From Desulfomonile tiedjei (GTDB lineage Bacteria > Desulfobacterota > Desulfomonilia > Desulfomonilales > Desulfomonilaceae): 59,740 nt of DNA. The stretch spans positions 1-59,740 of the forward strand of contig JACRDG010000005.1 in the NCBI GenBank assembly GCA_016218715.1, in the 5' to 3' direction. The notes under the pieces were generated by a model that worked only from the letters and a program-made list of their open reading frames with translations, made no database searches and was not told the origin of the DNA. The number at the start of each line of letters is the position of its first letter. The stretch's first letter is position 1. Position numbers and translations under genes: made by a program. Shown here one piece after another: positions 1 to 10,026 of this stretch.

Positions 1-337
1 GCGGCGGTGGTGGCGGTGGAAGATCCCGCTGGTAAGCGGTTGCTTTTAAATTAGCGTCAGGATATGGCAAGAGTTGGCAGACGCCAACTCTTGCTTAGCC
101 TTGCGCAATGGTAGGTGCGAGGAGGGACGCTTGCCTATCGCACGAACGACGTTCTCGTTCGTGAAGACTCGCCTATCTTCTCCTTCGGGGCCCCAACGCA
201 TCGCTGCTGTCGCAGAGCGTGAAGCAGAGCGAGAGATCCGGATGGGTCTTCGTCTTCCGGGTTTCGTGCCCATCTTGACACCTTGAAGAAATTATTGATA
301 CTCGGTGCCAGTCAAATCACAAGAGGTTTGTGACACG
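1..337. other. Upstream stretch with two strong hairpins, no confident gene
   Basis: No convincing gene. Frame 1 is open from base 1 to a TAG at 52-54 and could be the last codons of a plus-strand gene starting outside the window, but 17 codons cannot be judged. Two perfect hairpins follow: a 12-bp stem with a 4-nt loop at 67-94 (arms 67-78 and 83-94) and a 9-bp stem with a 5-nt loop at 141-163 (arms 141-149 and 155-163). Neither is followed by a T-run, so they look more like dispersed palindromes than textbook terminators. Confidence 0.4.
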
Positions 338-1816
338 ATGAAGATAGCACTGATTATTCCCATGAACAGCTCCGATACGGGGAAGAGCTTTTACGACTAT
401 AAATTTGTTTCCGCATTCCTCCTCTCCAGAAGGTATATTTCATATCTGTTGGCCATCCCTACCTTAGCTGCACTAACTCCTCCAAGACATGAGATCAGGA
501 TATTCGACGAAAACATCGAAGACATAGACTACACTTGGAAGGCAGATCTGGTGGGCATCAGTGTCAGGACGATGTTTGCCGACAGAGCGTACGCGATATC
601 CGAAGCCTACCGAGACAAAGGTATCAGGACGGTTCTGGGAGGGATTCATCCGTCGATGTGTCCCGAGGAGGCCCTGCAATACAGCGATAGCGTGGTAATC
701 GGGGAGGCCGAGGAGGTTTGGCCCGCGCTTCTGCAGGATGCAGAGAATGGTCTGCTCAAGAGGCTCTATAAAGCACCGAGGTTGGCAGACCTAAAGGCCT
801 CTCCTGTTCCCGTCAGGGACCCTCTTCCCAAAAACGGATACCTTCTGGATATCGTGCAAACAACAAAAGGGTGCCCGTTTCACTGTGAATTTTGCTCGGT
901 TTACGCCTTTGATGGGCAGAAGATTAGACACAGAACGATAGAGCAGGTCACCGAGGAGGTGGAGGCTATTAGTGGTTCTCGTGCCAAATACAAGAAGAAG
1001 AACGTCATATTCTTCGTCGATGACAATATCGTTGCCGACAAGCGATTCGCTCGGGAACTCTTCCTGGAACTCAAAGTGCTTAATATTAATTGGATGTGTC
1101 AGGCTTCCATCGACATTTCAGAAGAGGAGGAGCTTCTGACGCTGATGAGTGAGAGCGGCTGCGGAGCTATTTTCATTGGTCTCGAATCCCTATCGCGGGA
1201 GAACCTTGTTGGGATGCATAAGGGGATCAATCTGCGGTACGACTACGCTCAGTCGATAATGAAGATACAATCCCACGGCTTGTTGGTTCACGCCTCCTTC
1301 ATAGTTGGCAACGATTTTGATTCTCAGGCGACCTTTGAGGAGTTAATAGACTTCATTCGAGAAGCCAACCTTCTGATGCCGCTCATCAATATTCTCACCC
1401 CCTTTCCAGGAACGGAATTATTCAAACGTCTCGGGAAAGAGGACCGGATCATCCATAAGGATTGGAGCAAATATGACTCGAGACATGTTGTGTTTTCTCC
1501 CTCCAATATGGAACCTGAAGAACTCTTCGAGGAGTACAAACGGATTGTTCGGGCGGTGTATTCATTCGACTCCATATGGAAGAAGCTGGAATATTACTGG
1601 GGCATCGATTTCTGGAAACATTCCAACGAGGTCGATCCCGTGAAGTTTCGCTACCGTCTACTCTTTGCGATCCGGCTCTGTACCCTGCTTGTTTCCCGTA
1701 ACGTAACCCGGTCGAGGTTCATTCTCAAGGTGTTACCAAAGGTACTCGGCAAGCGCGTCCGGATATCGACCATTCTCACGCTGATGGCTTACAATGATTT
1801 CGCCTACACGCTCTGA
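338..1816 (+). CDS. B12-binding-domain radical SAM protein
   Basis: A 492-aa cytosolic iron-sulfur enzyme of the cobalamin-binding-domain radical SAM class (BchE/methyltransferase-like). The N-terminal third (about residues 1-140) has the Rossmann-type B12-binding layout, including a GGIHPS turn followed by VVIGEAEE. The radical SAM cluster motif CPFHCEFC (C-x3-C-x2-C) lies near residue 185, and FVDDN and GLES segments of the SAM barrel follow. Substrate cannot be told from sequence; related enzymes act on lipids, pigments or antibiotics. The ATG at 338 is preferred over a GTG at 305 because AAGAGG lies at 321-326. It stands alone and is convergent with the next gene. Confidence 0.85.
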   Translation: MKIALIIPMNSSDTGKSFYDYKFVSAFLLSRRYISYLLAIPTLAALTPPRHEIRIFDENIEDIDYTWKADLVGISVRTMFADRAYAISEAYRDKGIRTVLGGIHPSMCPEEALQYSDSVVIGEAEEVWPALLQDAENGLLKRLYKAPRLADLKASPVPVRDPLPKNGYLLDIVQTTKGCPFHCEFCSVYAFDGQKIRHRTIEQVTEEVEAISGSRAKYKKKNVIFFVDDNIVADKRFARELFLELKVLNINWMCQASIDISEEEELLTLMSESGCGAIFIGLESLSRENLVGMHKGINLRYDYAQSIMKIQSHGLLVHASFIVGNDFDSQATFEELIDFIREANLLMPLINILTPFPGTELFKRLGKEDRIIHKDWSKYDSRHVVFSPSNMEPEELFEEYKRIVRAVYSFDSIWKKLEYYWGIDFWKHSNEVDPVKFRYRLLFAIRLCTLLVSRNVTRSRFILKVLPKVLGKRVRISTILTLMAYNDFAYTL

Positions 1817-1950
1817 AACTTATAAGCCGCCCACACGATAGCGTTCCGTACCGGACATCCTGCACGACATTCCGTTCAAAGGGATGCAGGTACCGAGGCG
1901 AGGGAGGGCCTTGCCGGAGAAGCCGACGGCGCCGCACCGAGGATCTCATA

Positions 1951-1969
1951 CGCCTCTCCTAATGAGGCG
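1951..1969. terminator. Possible bidirectional terminator hairpin
   Basis: Six-bp stem (CGCCTC/GAGGCG) with a 7-nt loop between two convergent genes, followed on the plus strand by a T-rich stretch. It overlaps the stop of the minus-strand gene. Weak stem, so low confidence. Confidence 0.3.
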
Positions 1970-3656
1970 AATCGCTTATTTTCTCACACGGTTCGGCTTG
2001 AGGCGCCTCAAGCGGCTTGAGCTGGACATCGGTGACTCGCGAGAGGAAGCTGGTCATCCCTCCCGGATTCATGAATCGGTAGAAGAAATACCTCAAGACG
2101 AGATCCCATTCGCTGTACTCGATGGGCCCTCTGCGAATGGTCATGACGCTCTGGCACCCTTTCGGGTTGAAATCTTTCAACAAGTAACGCTCTGACGACA
2201 AAGAGGAGTCTTCCGGAAGCAGTTCGGTCGAGGAAACCCGCAGGTCGAGTCCGATGACTCTTTGATCTCCCCACACCTCTCTGAACATACCGGTCCATTC
2301 GTAGAACCGGTAGTAATCATTGCTGCCAATGGGGTATCGGTCATCGACCCTGATTACCGACAGGTTGGCCGGGCGGTGGATCTGCGCCAGGTGGGCCATG
2401 ATGGAACGATCCTTTACCCAGCGAGCCTCCCATCCCATGTGGTTTCTGATATTTACCAGGCCAAGCCCCACCATGAGAACCACTAGTGCGACAAATCCCG
2501 ACCGGGACAGAGATCGTGCAGAGTTTAAGAACACGCTGCAGGTCGCCCACATCACCAGCATGGCTAGCGGCAGACCCACCATCATGGCATGCCGGGACGA
2601 CCAGCCGCTGAGATCCGGCCACAACCCTACAACTATATAGGGGAAAATAGCCATGCCAAGGAGAACGACCCCGAACAACAGGAAGCGTGTCGAGCAGCTG
2701 CGGTCTCCGAAGAAACGCTGCGAGCCTAAGTTGAACCGGTCGTACGCTCCCAAGGCGATCAGCCCGGCAGCCAGTGCGACCAAAGGATAGTGCGCAACCT
2801 GGAGCAACGCTTCATTCATTTGACCGTAGACCGCGTTGGCAAGAAAGTAATACAGCGCCTTCAGCAGAGGTATGGGAGTGTCCACAAATCGGTTGTAACC
2901 CGCATATTCGCCATGTCTGGGGAAGAACGCCTCTTTCACGAGCCAGAATGCAAACGGGAGCACTACATAATCGAGATGGCGTGTGAGAAAGCGAAACGGC
3001 GATGGCAGCCGCGACGTCGGTCCCCGATCGTGCCCGACCGAAACAAAGAGAAGCCACAAGAAACCGAAGTAGAACACCAGGAGCGCATTGTTGTTGAAGC
3101 TCACAAAGAACAGTAATAGTACCACGGGGCGAAGCACGAAGTGCCTTGTCCCTACCAGACCTTCAACAGACAGCGCCAGACGGGCCGCACCCAGGAAAAT
3201 AGCGTAGTCCACCCACCGAGAAACGTGGGGGAAGCCCACCATCATGTCGACATTCGGATAGAGGAGTGTCAAGAGCGCCAGGCAGAGATTCTCCTCTCGG
3301 GTGGTTACCCCCAGGCGGTTTCCAATGGACTTGATGGCGAACGCGGAGAGAACTACCGTGGCGAAAGCGACCAATTTGAAGACGAACGTGTCTGGACCGA
3401 GACGTCCCACGAGCCAGATCGTCGAACCCTCAATTGGCAGACCGGCCCGCAGGAAAGGAGTATAGACCGCGTCCCACGATCCCGTGCCGAGCACCGGGTG
3501 GTACAGCCACGCGTCCCAATACACTCCGTCATTCAAGAGCAAGAGGCCGTGAGCGAGGAGCGCCGTGGTTAACAGGAGCAGCGACTCCCGCAGGCTCTCA
3601 TTCGAGAGGCCTGTAGCGGGGCCTCTCCGATTCTTACTGGATATTGGGCTAGACAA
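1959..3656 (-). CDS. Polytopic membrane protein of unknown function
   Basis: A 565-aa inner-membrane protein with roughly ten or more hydrophobic segments, beginning at about residue 25 (RESLLLLTTALLAHGLLLL). A short loop after the first helix carries DGVYWDAWLYHP, an acidic/aromatic loop position reminiscent of GT-C-type glycosyltransferases and related polyprenyl-sugar enzymes, but no diagnostic motif was found. The C-terminal third (about 410-565) is mostly soluble. The start is a TTG preceded by GAGAGG about 8 nt upstream. It is convergent with the radical SAM gene and not obviously in an operon. A sugar- or lipid-modifying role is only a guess. Confidence 0.65.
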   Translation of the reverse strand: MSSPISSKNRRGPATGLSNESLRESLLLLTTALLAHGLLLLNDGVYWDAWLYHPVLGTGSWDAVYTPFLRAGLPIEGSTIWLVGRLGPDTFVFKLVAFATVVLSAFAIKSIGNRLGVTTREENLCLALLTLLYPNVDMMVGFPHVSRWVDYAIFLGAARLALSVEGLVGTRHFVLRPVVLLLFFVSFNNNALLVFYFGFLWLLFVSVGHDRGPTSRLPSPFRFLTRHLDYVVLPFAFWLVKEAFFPRHGEYAGYNRFVDTPIPLLKALYYFLANAVYGQMNEALLQVAHYPLVALAAGLIALGAYDRFNLGSQRFFGDRSCSTRFLLFGVVLLGMAIFPYIVVGLWPDLSGWSSRHAMMVGLPLAMLVMWATCSVFLNSARSLSRSGFVALVVLMVGLGLVNIRNHMGWEARWVKDRSIMAHLAQIHRPANLSVIRVDDRYPIGSNDYYRFYEWTGMFREVWGDQRVIGLDLRVSSTELLPEDSSLSSERYLLKDFNPKGCQSVMTIRRGPIEYSEWDLVLRYFFYRFMNPGGMTSFLSRVTDVQLKPLEAPQAEPCEKISDSPH

Positions 3657-3777
3657 CGGGTTTACCTCTCACGGTCCGTTCGGCTCATCGACGAATCCGT
3701 GTATTCTAATACCAGTGCTCGGGGAAAAAAAGTAGGTTTGCTGGGGAACCGTTCGTGGGTGCCCAAAGCGAAAGGAG

Positions 3778-5487
3778 TCAACTGCTCTCGATCCCTCTCG
3801 GTCCTCGGAGCATTTCCCAGTCTTGCACCGCGGAAAAAGCTTCTTCGGCGTTCCTGACGGACGACAGACTTTGGACGAGCTGCTGACTCTGAGCTGCCTT
3901 ACTGGCGAGCGCCAGCGCCTGAACCTGCATATCCGGGAGGTGTGCGGGGGAAAGGATAAGAAAAACAAGCTCAATGGGCTTGCCGGCAGACTCATCCACA
4001 ACCCCCTTCCGAGTGAGTCCCAGAGCCATCACAGGCCTCGCAATTCCTTCGATCCGTGCATGAGGAAACGCTACTCCCTCGTTGAAGAAGGTCGATCCCT
4101 GGTCTTCCCGCTGGCGGACCGCGGCCAGAATCGCGTCCGCGTTGCATCCTTCGAGATCCTTTGCCGCGACCTCCGCAAGGGCTCTGAGAACTGGGTCCTT
4201 GTCGACAGGACGATCCCAAATGATGATGCGGCGACTCGACAGCAAGTAACTAAGGGACAGCGGACCCGCGCTGACGGACGGTGCGGCCCGGGTGGGTTTC
4301 ACGATTGGTGGAAGCCCCGCTTCCGCTCTCGCTGCCGGGGTTTCCGTGGGGCGGGTATCGAGAAGAACCACAGTCACTCCTCGCGATTTCGCGATGAGCT
4401 GTTCAACAATGCTCTTCTTTCCCAAAAGTCTCCTCCAGAACGGTACTCTGCCGGGATACCCGAGGACGATATGACCCACGCGGTATTCCCGGGCAAAGCG
4501 CAGGACAGTGTCCGCGATGTCCTCCCCTTTGTACGTGAAAACCAGTGCGCCCAATTGTTTGGCCAGGGTCAGTGTGCCCGACAGGAACTGCTGGGTCTGG
4601 GCATCGATGACCGTGGGCTCTTCCGACGGGGTTTGCACGTACACCGCATACCAGTTGCGATTGAGTCTTCCGGCAAGGCGAGAGGCATAGCGAAGCAGCG
4701 CTTCGCTGTTCGGCCCGCGCGAGCTGAGACAAACCATGACCTGGTCGGGGGCGGGTTCGTTTTCCTCTTCATCGCTTCCGCGCCTCCTCAAGTCGATCTG
4801 TGAAGCGATTTCGCGCAAGGTCAGCTCACGCAATTTCTCAAGGTTCGAGGTAGTGAAAAAGTTGGCGAGCGCGGTCTCCGCCCGGTCGGGAGGATAGATT
4901 TTGCCTTCCCGCAATCGCTCCTGGAGATCCTCCGTGGTCAAATCGACATTTACGATCTCGTCCGCTTCGGCAATGACGGTGTCGGGCAGACGTTCCCGCA
5001 CCTTCACGTGAACGGTTTTTTCGACCGTATCGTACAGACTCTCCAGATGCTGAACGTTGAGCGTGGTAATGACGTGTATCCCCGCGGCCAAGATATCCTG
5101 AACATCCTGGTATCGTTTCGGATAGCGGCTTCCCGGGACGTTAGCGTGTGCGAGTTCGTCGATGAGCGCAACTTCGGGTCTCCGCTGCAGGATGGCATCG
5201 ACGTCCATTTCGTCGAGGACGTGCCCGCGATATTCCTGGCGCCGCCGCGGGACAACGTCCAGCCCCTCGATGAGTTTGGCGGTTTCAGGTCGGCCATGAG
5301 TCTCCACCAGCCCGATGACAACGTCGATCCCCTCGTCCTTGAGCCGGTGCCCCTCCAGGAGCATCAGATAGGTCTTGCCGACCCCTGCGCCGTACCCGAG
5401 GTACACCTTCAGGCGCCCCCGCCGGCCGAGGCGGATCATGCGGAGGAAAGAATCGGCCCGGTCTTTTGCAACAAGATCCTGTTTCAC
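3778..5487 (-). CDS. kdpD: KdpD N-terminal/Usp domains fused to a PTS EIIA domain
   Basis: A 569-aa cytosolic protein. Residues about 20-235 are the KdpD sensor domain with Walker A GYGAGVGKT (31-39) and a Walker-B-like LIDELAHAN (108-116). Residues about 247-378 are the universal-stress-protein domain of KdpD. The four membrane helices and the histidine kinase region of canonical KdpD (about 900 aa) are absent. Instead, residues about 410-558 form a PTS EIIA (fructose/Ntr type) domain with the phosphorylatable His476 in GVAFPHAR. The start overlaps the kdpC stop by 4 nt (ATGA), so the genes are translationally coupled. In E. coli, EIIA-Ntr is known to bind KdpD; this fusion suggests the same contact made covalently. 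The kinase role is probably taken by the separate kinase upstream in the operon. Confidence 0.9.
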   Translation of the reverse strand: MKQDLVAKDRADSFLRMIRLGRRGRLKVYLGYGAGVGKTYLMLLEGHRLKDEGIDVVIGLVETHGRPETAKLIEGLDVVPRRRQEYRGHVLDEMDVDAILQRRPEVALIDELAHANVPGSRYPKRYQDVQDILAAGIHVITTLNVQHLESLYDTVEKTVHVKVRERLPDTVIAEADEIVNVDLTTEDLQERLREGKIYPPDRAETALANFFTTSNLEKLRELTLREIASQIDLRRRGSDEEENEPAPDQVMVCLSSRGPNSEALLRYASRLAGRLNRNWYAVYVQTPSEEPTVIDAQTQQFLSGTLTLAKQLGALVFTYKGEDIADTVLRFAREYRVGHIVLGYPGRVPFWRRLLGKKSIVEQLIAKSRGVTVVLLDTRPTETPAARAEAGLPPIVKPTRAAPSVSAGPLSLSYLLSSRRIIIWDRPVDKDPVLRALAEVAAKDLEGCNADAILAAVRQREDQGSTFFNEGVAFPHARIEGIARPVMALGLTRKGVVDESAGKPIELVFLILSPAHLPDMQVQALALASKAAQSQQLVQSLSSVRNAEEAFSAVQDWEMLRGPRGIESS

Positions 5488-6068
5488 GGCTTGCCGTCCA
5501 GCGCGATGTTGAGCTTCAGCACATTAACCCGCTCGATTCCCAAGATCCCCAGGTCAGGACTCTCGGTGTGAGCCTTGATCCGCTCTCTCACGACATGTTC
5601 ACCAAGGCCTCTCGCTCGCGCCACACGCTTCGCTTGCATAAGCGCGTTCGGTACGCTGATGTGCGGGTCCAGGCCGCTCCCCGATGCGGTCACCGCGTCC
5701 GCGGGAACTGGAGCAGTCGGTGGTAATCCGTTTTCCGCGCGATATGAGTCGATCCGTTCCTTCACAGAGTCTATCAGCTTCTTGGACGTAGGGCCCAGGT
5801 TGCTGCCGCCGGAACTGGCTCCGTCGTATCCGGTGGCTCCCGCAGCAGAAGGGCGAGGATGGAAGTATTGCGGTTGCGTGAAATTCTGGGCGATCCGTTC
5901 GGAGCCAACGACTTTCCCGTCCTGCACGATCAAGGAGCCGTTGGCTTGGATCGGAAACAGCAACTGCGCTAGCCCCCAGACCACGACCGGGTAGATCCCG
6001 GACACAAGAACCGCCAAAGCGAAGACGGCTACCAGTGAGGTATACAGCTCGGCTATAAGATTTCTCAT
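5484..6068 (-). CDS. kdpC: Potassium-transporting ATPase subunit KdpC
   Basis: The 194-aa KdpC subunit of the KdpFABC potassium pump. One N-terminal membrane helix (about residues 8-32) is followed by a periplasmic domain with the family hallmarks FTQPQYFHPRPSAAG, a YDGASSGGSNLGP segment and the GSGLDPHISVPNAL motif near residue 130. KdpC stabilises the complex and affects ATP affinity of KdpB. Length is normal for the family. It starts 15 nt downstream of the kdpB stop and overlaps kdpD. Confidence 0.97.
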   Translation of the reverse strand: MRNLIAELYTSLVAVFALAVLVSGIYPVVVWGLAQLLFPIQANGSLIVQDGKVVGSERIAQNFTQPQYFHPRPSAAGATGYDGASSGGSNLGPTSKKLIDSVKERIDSYRAENGLPPTAPVPADAVTASGSGLDPHISVPNALMQAKRVARARGLGEHVVRERIKAHTESPDLGILGIERVNVLKLNIALDGKP

Positions 6069-6083
6069 GGGAACGGTCCTCTC

Positions 6084-8108
6084 CTATACGAGATGCAGGG
6101 CTGTCACAGCCACATCGATGAGTTTTATGCCGGCAAAAGGGGCCACCAGTCCGCCCAGCCCGTATATGAGGAGGTTGCTCCTCAGCAGCGCCGTTGCGCT
6201 GAGCGGCCGGAACCGCACCCCTTTTAGCGCGAGCGGTATAAGGGCCACTATGATGAGCGCATTGAAGATGACCGCGCTCAGGATCGCGCTCTGCGGCGAA
6301 TGAAGTCCCATGACGTTCAGCGGGCCGATGACCGGGAAGGTCGCGACGAGCATGGCCGGGATAATGGCAAAGTACTTGGCCACATCGTTGGCAATGCTGA
6401 ACGTGGTGAGCGCACCGCGCGTCATGAGCATCTGTTTCCCGATTTCCACGATCTCGATCAGCTTCGTGGGGTTTGAATCGAGATCGACCATATTCCCTGC
6501 CTCTTTGGCAGCCTGGGTCCCCGTGTTCATGGCGACGCCGACGTCAGCCTGCGCCAGGGCCGGAGCATCGTTGGTGCCGTCTCCGGTCATGGCCACGAGG
6601 TGGCCAGCGGCCTGTTCCTTTCGGATAAGCGCAAGCTTGTCTTCCGGTCTGGCTTCCGCGAGGAAATCGTCCACCCCGGCTTCTTTCGCGATGGCAGCCG
6701 CGGTGAGGTGATTGTCGCCGGTAATCATGACGGTCTTGATGCCCATGGCACGAAACCGAGTGAAACGGTCTTTCAAGCCCCCTTTCACGATATCCTTGAG
6801 ATGGACTACGCCGATGGCTTTGTCGTTTTCGGCCACCACGAGCGCGGTCCCCCCTGACATGGAAATTCGCGCGCAGGCATCTTCGACTGATGCCGGCAGG
6901 TGACCTCCCACAAACTCTCTCACCGCATCGACCGATCCTTTCCTGATGTGTCTGCCGTCGATGTCCAGACCGCTCATGCGTGTTTGAGCCTTGAAGGGGA
7001 TAAAGGTGGAACCCGGCATTTCCGACATGGTACGGCCTCGGAGTCCGTATTGTTTTGCGAGAACGACGATGCTCCTCCCTTCAGGAGTTTCGTCTGCCAG
7101 GGATGCCAGTTGAGCGGCATCAGCCAACCGCCTCACTTCCGTCCCTTCGGCCGGAATGAATTCGGTCGCCTGACGGTCCCCCAGTGTGATGGTGCCGGTC
7201 TTGTCCAGAAGCAGCACATCCACGTCACCCGCTGCTTCCGCTGCCCGACCGCTCATAGCCAGTACGTTCTTCTGTACCAGGCGGTCGATGCCCGCAATCC
7301 CGATCGCGCTCAAAAGTCCGCCAATCGTGGTGGGGATAAGGCAAACCAGCAGCGAGACCAAAACCGTGATCGAGAAGGCTACCCCGGAATAGATCCCAAA
7401 GAACTTCAAGGTAAGGATCACCACCAGAAAGATGATGGTCAGGGCAGCCAGCAGGATGGTGAGCGCGATCTCGTTGGGTGTTTTCTGTCGCTGCGCCCCC
7501 TCGACAAGGCTTATCATGTGGTCGAGAAAGCTCTGACCGGGATTGGCCGTAACGCGGATGATGAGATAGTCCGAGAGGACCCTCGTGCCTCCGGTGACCG
7601 AGTTTCTGTCGCCGCCTGCTTCTCTGATAACAGGGGCCGATTCCCCCGTGATGGCGGATTCGTCAACCGAAGCAATTCCTTCAACGACTTCACCGTCCGC
7701 GGGGATGATCTCTCCGGCTGAAACCACCACCTCGTCCCCTTTCTTCAGGAGTTCGGCGGAAATATCCTGTTGGACCAGCCCGTCCTGCAGAAGTCGATGA
7801 GCGATCGTTTGCGTGCGCGTCCTTCGTAGAGCGTTCGCTTGAGCCTTGCCTCGCCCTTCTGCCACGGCCTCCGCGAAGTTGGCGAACAGCACCGTGAACC
7901 AGAGCCAAAGCGTAATCTGCAACCCAAAACCGAATGCCCCGCCTTCAGGGCTCAAGAGCAACTCGGCGGCGGTTATCGTAGCTCCTACTTCGCAGACGAA
8001 CATTACGGGGTTTCTCACCATGTTTCGCGGGTCGAGTTTCTTGACAGACTCCACCATGGCCTGACTCAGGATCTCACGGTCGAAAGTTGAACGGACGATC
8101 ACAGCCAT
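6084..8108 (-). CDS. kdpB: Potassium-transporting P-type ATPase subunit KdpB
   Basis: The 674-aa catalytic subunit of the KdpFABC pump in the inner membrane. The P-type ATPase landmarks are intact: AITGES (actuator loop, TGES at 154-157), phosphorylated Asp302 in LLDKTGT, and the [10 protein letters not shown] hinge motif. The serine of TGES, the inhibitory phosphorylation site known in E. coli KdpB, is present (Ser157). Membrane segments occur near 55-80, 215-270 and in the C-terminal 150 residues. Intergenic gaps are only 14-15 nt on both sides. Confidence 0.98.
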   Translation of the reverse strand: MAVIVRSTFDREILSQAMVESVKKLDPRNMVRNPVMFVCEVGATITAAELLLSPEGGAFGFGLQITLWLWFTVLFANFAEAVAEGRGKAQANALRRTRTQTIAHRLLQDGLVQQDISAELLKKGDEVVVSAGEIIPADGEVVEGIASVDESAITGESAPVIREAGGDRNSVTGGTRVLSDYLIIRVTANPGQSFLDHMISLVEGAQRQKTPNEIALTILLAALTIIFLVVILTLKFFGIYSGVAFSITVLVSLLVCLIPTTIGGLLSAIGIAGIDRLVQKNVLAMSGRAAEAAGDVDVLLLDKTGTITLGDRQATEFIPAEGTEVRRLADAAQLASLADETPEGRSIVVLAKQYGLRGRTMSEMPGSTFIPFKAQTRMSGLDIDGRHIRKGSVDAVREFVGGHLPASVEDACARISMSGGTALVVAENDKAIGVVHLKDIVKGGLKDRFTRFRAMGIKTVMITGDNHLTAAAIAKEAGVDDFLAEARPEDKLALIRKEQAAGHLVAMTGDGTNDAPALAQADVGVAMNTGTQAAKEAGNMVDLDSNPTKLIEIVEIGKQMLMTRGALTTFSIANDVAKYFAIIPAMLVATFPVIGPLNVMGLHSPQSAILSAVIFNALIIVALIPLALKGVRFRPLSATALLRSNLLIYGLGGLVAPFAGIKLIDVAVTALHLV

Positions 8109-8122
8109 CTCGGTTTATCCTC

Positions 8123-9925
8123 TCAGAACACGGCCTTCGACTGGGTCATCAGGAAATGTTCGACGACAGGTCCCAGTGACAGGGCTGGGAAAAACGTCAG
8201 CGCTCCCACGATCAGAACCGTGCCTGCCAGGAGCAGCGTGAACATGGGCCCGGAAACAGGGAAGCTCCCGCCACTGGCAGGGACAAGTTTCTTCTTGGCG
8301 AGGTTTCCGGCCAGTGCAAGAACTGGGATTATCATCAAGAATCGCCCTACAAGCATGGCGATTCCCATAGTCGTGTCGTACCAGTACGTGTTGGTGGTCA
8401 GACCGGCAAAAGCGCTGCCATTGTTTCCCGTGGCAGATGAATACGCGTAGAGCATCTCGCTGAGTCCGTGAGGCCCTGCGTTGTTCAAGCCTTCCAGGCC
8501 CCACGGACTCACGGCAGCCCAAGCTGCAAAGCCCAGAATGCTCAAGACCGGGACCATGACGAACAGAACACTTGCCTTCACGTCGTAGGCTTCGATCTTC
8601 TTACCGAGGTACTCCGGAGTCCTTCCCACCATCAGGCCCGCGAGAAATACGGCAAGCACGACAAAGACCAGCATTCCATAAAGGCCCGCACCGACACCCC
8701 CAAAGACCACCTCGCCCAACTGTATGTTGAGCAGAGGGATCAACCCGCCCAACGGTGTAAATGAATCGTGCATGGAATTGACCGCGCCACAGGACGCGTC
8801 AGTGGTTACCGTGGCAAAGAGCGCTGAATTGAAGATCCCGAAACGAACCTCTTTCCCTTCCATATTTCCGGAAGAGGCATCCACACCCAGGGCTTGCAAA
8901 CGAGGATTGCCGGCCGCTTCGGCCCACCAGCAGACCATGAAGCCGACGAGGAAGATCGCGGCCATGGCACCCCACACGGCCCATCCGTGCCGCTGATCTT
9001 TCACCATCCGGCCAAGATAATAAGTCAGGCCGCTCGGTATCAGGAAAATCGACATCATCTGGAAGAAGTTGGACAAGGGCGTCGGATTCTCGAACGGGTG
9101 AGATGCATTGGCATTCACAAAACCCCCGCCGTTGGTCCCCAGCATCTTGATCGCCACCTGAGAAGCCATAGGACCTTGCGCAATGGTTTGAGTTTCGACT
9201 TTGACCCCTTCCATCACAGGATTGCCTTGTGGGTCCTTTACTTCTTGGCCGTCGGCATCTTTCTTGGCCACCTGAGCGGTGTAGGGCGCTACCACGTGAG
9301 CTGTGTCATAGGGCTTAAAGTTTTGTATCATCCCCTGCGACACCAGAAACACACTGTACAGGAGGCATATAGGCAACAGTAAATAGAGATTTATGCGGAT
9401 CAAATCCACCCAGAAGTTCCCGATGGTCTTTGCCGAGTTCCTGGCGATTCCTCTCACCAGAGCCGCCGCCACCGCTATGCCTACGGCCGCGGAGACGAAG
9501 TTGTGAAACACGAGCCCTACCATTTGCGAGAAGTAGGACATGGTCGATTCACCGCCGTAGCTCTGCCAGTTCGTGTTGGTGAGGAAGCTCACGGCCGTGT
9601 TGAACGAAAGGTGGTCGCTGACGGAACCGAGGCTTTGAGGGTTCAAGGGGAGGATGGGCTGAAGCCGAAGAATTGCATAGGTGAACAGGCCGCCGACGAG
9701 GCTGAAAGCAAGCAGGGAGAAGGAATACTCCTTCCAACTCTGCTCTTGTTTTGGGTCGATACGTAGCAGGAAATAGAGGAGCCGTTCCACCGGTCCCATG
9801 ACCGTGTTCAGCACGGTCTTGCCGTCAACATCCAGTACCTGCACGAGATACGTGCCCATCGGCTTCGTGAGCGCCAGAAGGATGCCGACGAACAAGGCTA
9901 ACTGAATCCAACCAGGAGAATCCAT
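8123..9925 (-). CDS. kdpA: Potassium-transporting ATPase subunit KdpA
   Basis: The 600-aa channel-like subunit that selects potassium, an evolutionary relative of potassium channels. The four selectivity-filter regions can be recognised by their glycines: TNWQSYGGES, GTNGGGFVNANASHPFENPT, a C-terminal MHDSFTPLGG region, and TGNNGSAFAGL. About ten hydrophobic segments are visible. A relatively long extracytoplasmic insert lies near residues 205-255 (KKDADGQEVKDPQGNPVMEG). It follows kdpF by 14 nt. Confidence 0.97.
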   Translation of the reverse strand: MDSPGWIQLALFVGILLALTKPMGTYLVQVLDVDGKTVLNTVMGPVERLLYFLLRIDPKQEQSWKEYSFSLLAFSLVGGLFTYAILRLQPILPLNPQSLGSVSDHLSFNTAVSFLTNTNWQSYGGESTMSYFSQMVGLVFHNFVSAAVGIAVAAALVRGIARNSAKTIGNFWVDLIRINLYLLLPICLLYSVFLVSQGMIQNFKPYDTAHVVAPYTAQVAKKDADGQEVKDPQGNPVMEGVKVETQTIAQGPMASQVAIKMLGTNGGGFVNANASHPFENPTPLSNFFQMMSIFLIPSGLTYYLGRMVKDQRHGWAVWGAMAAIFLVGFMVCWWAEAAGNPRLQALGVDASSGNMEGKEVRFGIFNSALFATVTTDASCGAVNSMHDSFTPLGGLIPLLNIQLGEVVFGGVGAGLYGMLVFVVLAVFLAGLMVGRTPEYLGKKIEAYDVKASVLFVMVPVLSILGFAAWAAVSPWGLEGLNNAGPHGLSEMLYAYSSATGNNGSAFAGLTTNTYWYDTTMGIAMLVGRFLMIIPVLALAGNLAKKKLVPASGGSFPVSGPMFTLLLAGTVLIVGALTFFPALSLGPVVEHFLMTQSKAVF

Positions 9926-9939
9926 GGTGCTTTACCTTC

Positions 9940-10023
9940 TCAGAACCATTCCGGCCTCAGGACCGTAATGAACAGATAGACAATGAGAATCACGCCTATG
10001 ACACCCACGATTAGGTCAACCAT
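9940..10023 (-). CDS. kdpF: KdpF small membrane subunit (27 aa)
   Basis: Found by translating the gap between kdpA and the kinase gene. It encodes 27 residues: a single hydrophobic helix starting MVDLIVGVIGVILIVYL and ending in VLRPEWF, the typical KdpF ending (LRPE.F). KdpF stabilises the pump complex in the membrane. The ATG at 10021-10023 is preceded by GAAAGGAT. The stop is 14 nt before the kdpA start. Confidence 0.93.
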   Translation of the reverse strand: MVDLIVGVIGVILIVYLFITVLRPEWF

Positions 10024-10026
10024 GAT

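Noticed and set aside
3657-3777. Hidden histidine-kinase remainder of KdpD downstream
   Set aside because: Only about 120 bp lie before the next gene, with no kinase motif; the EIIA domain ends in a normal stop.
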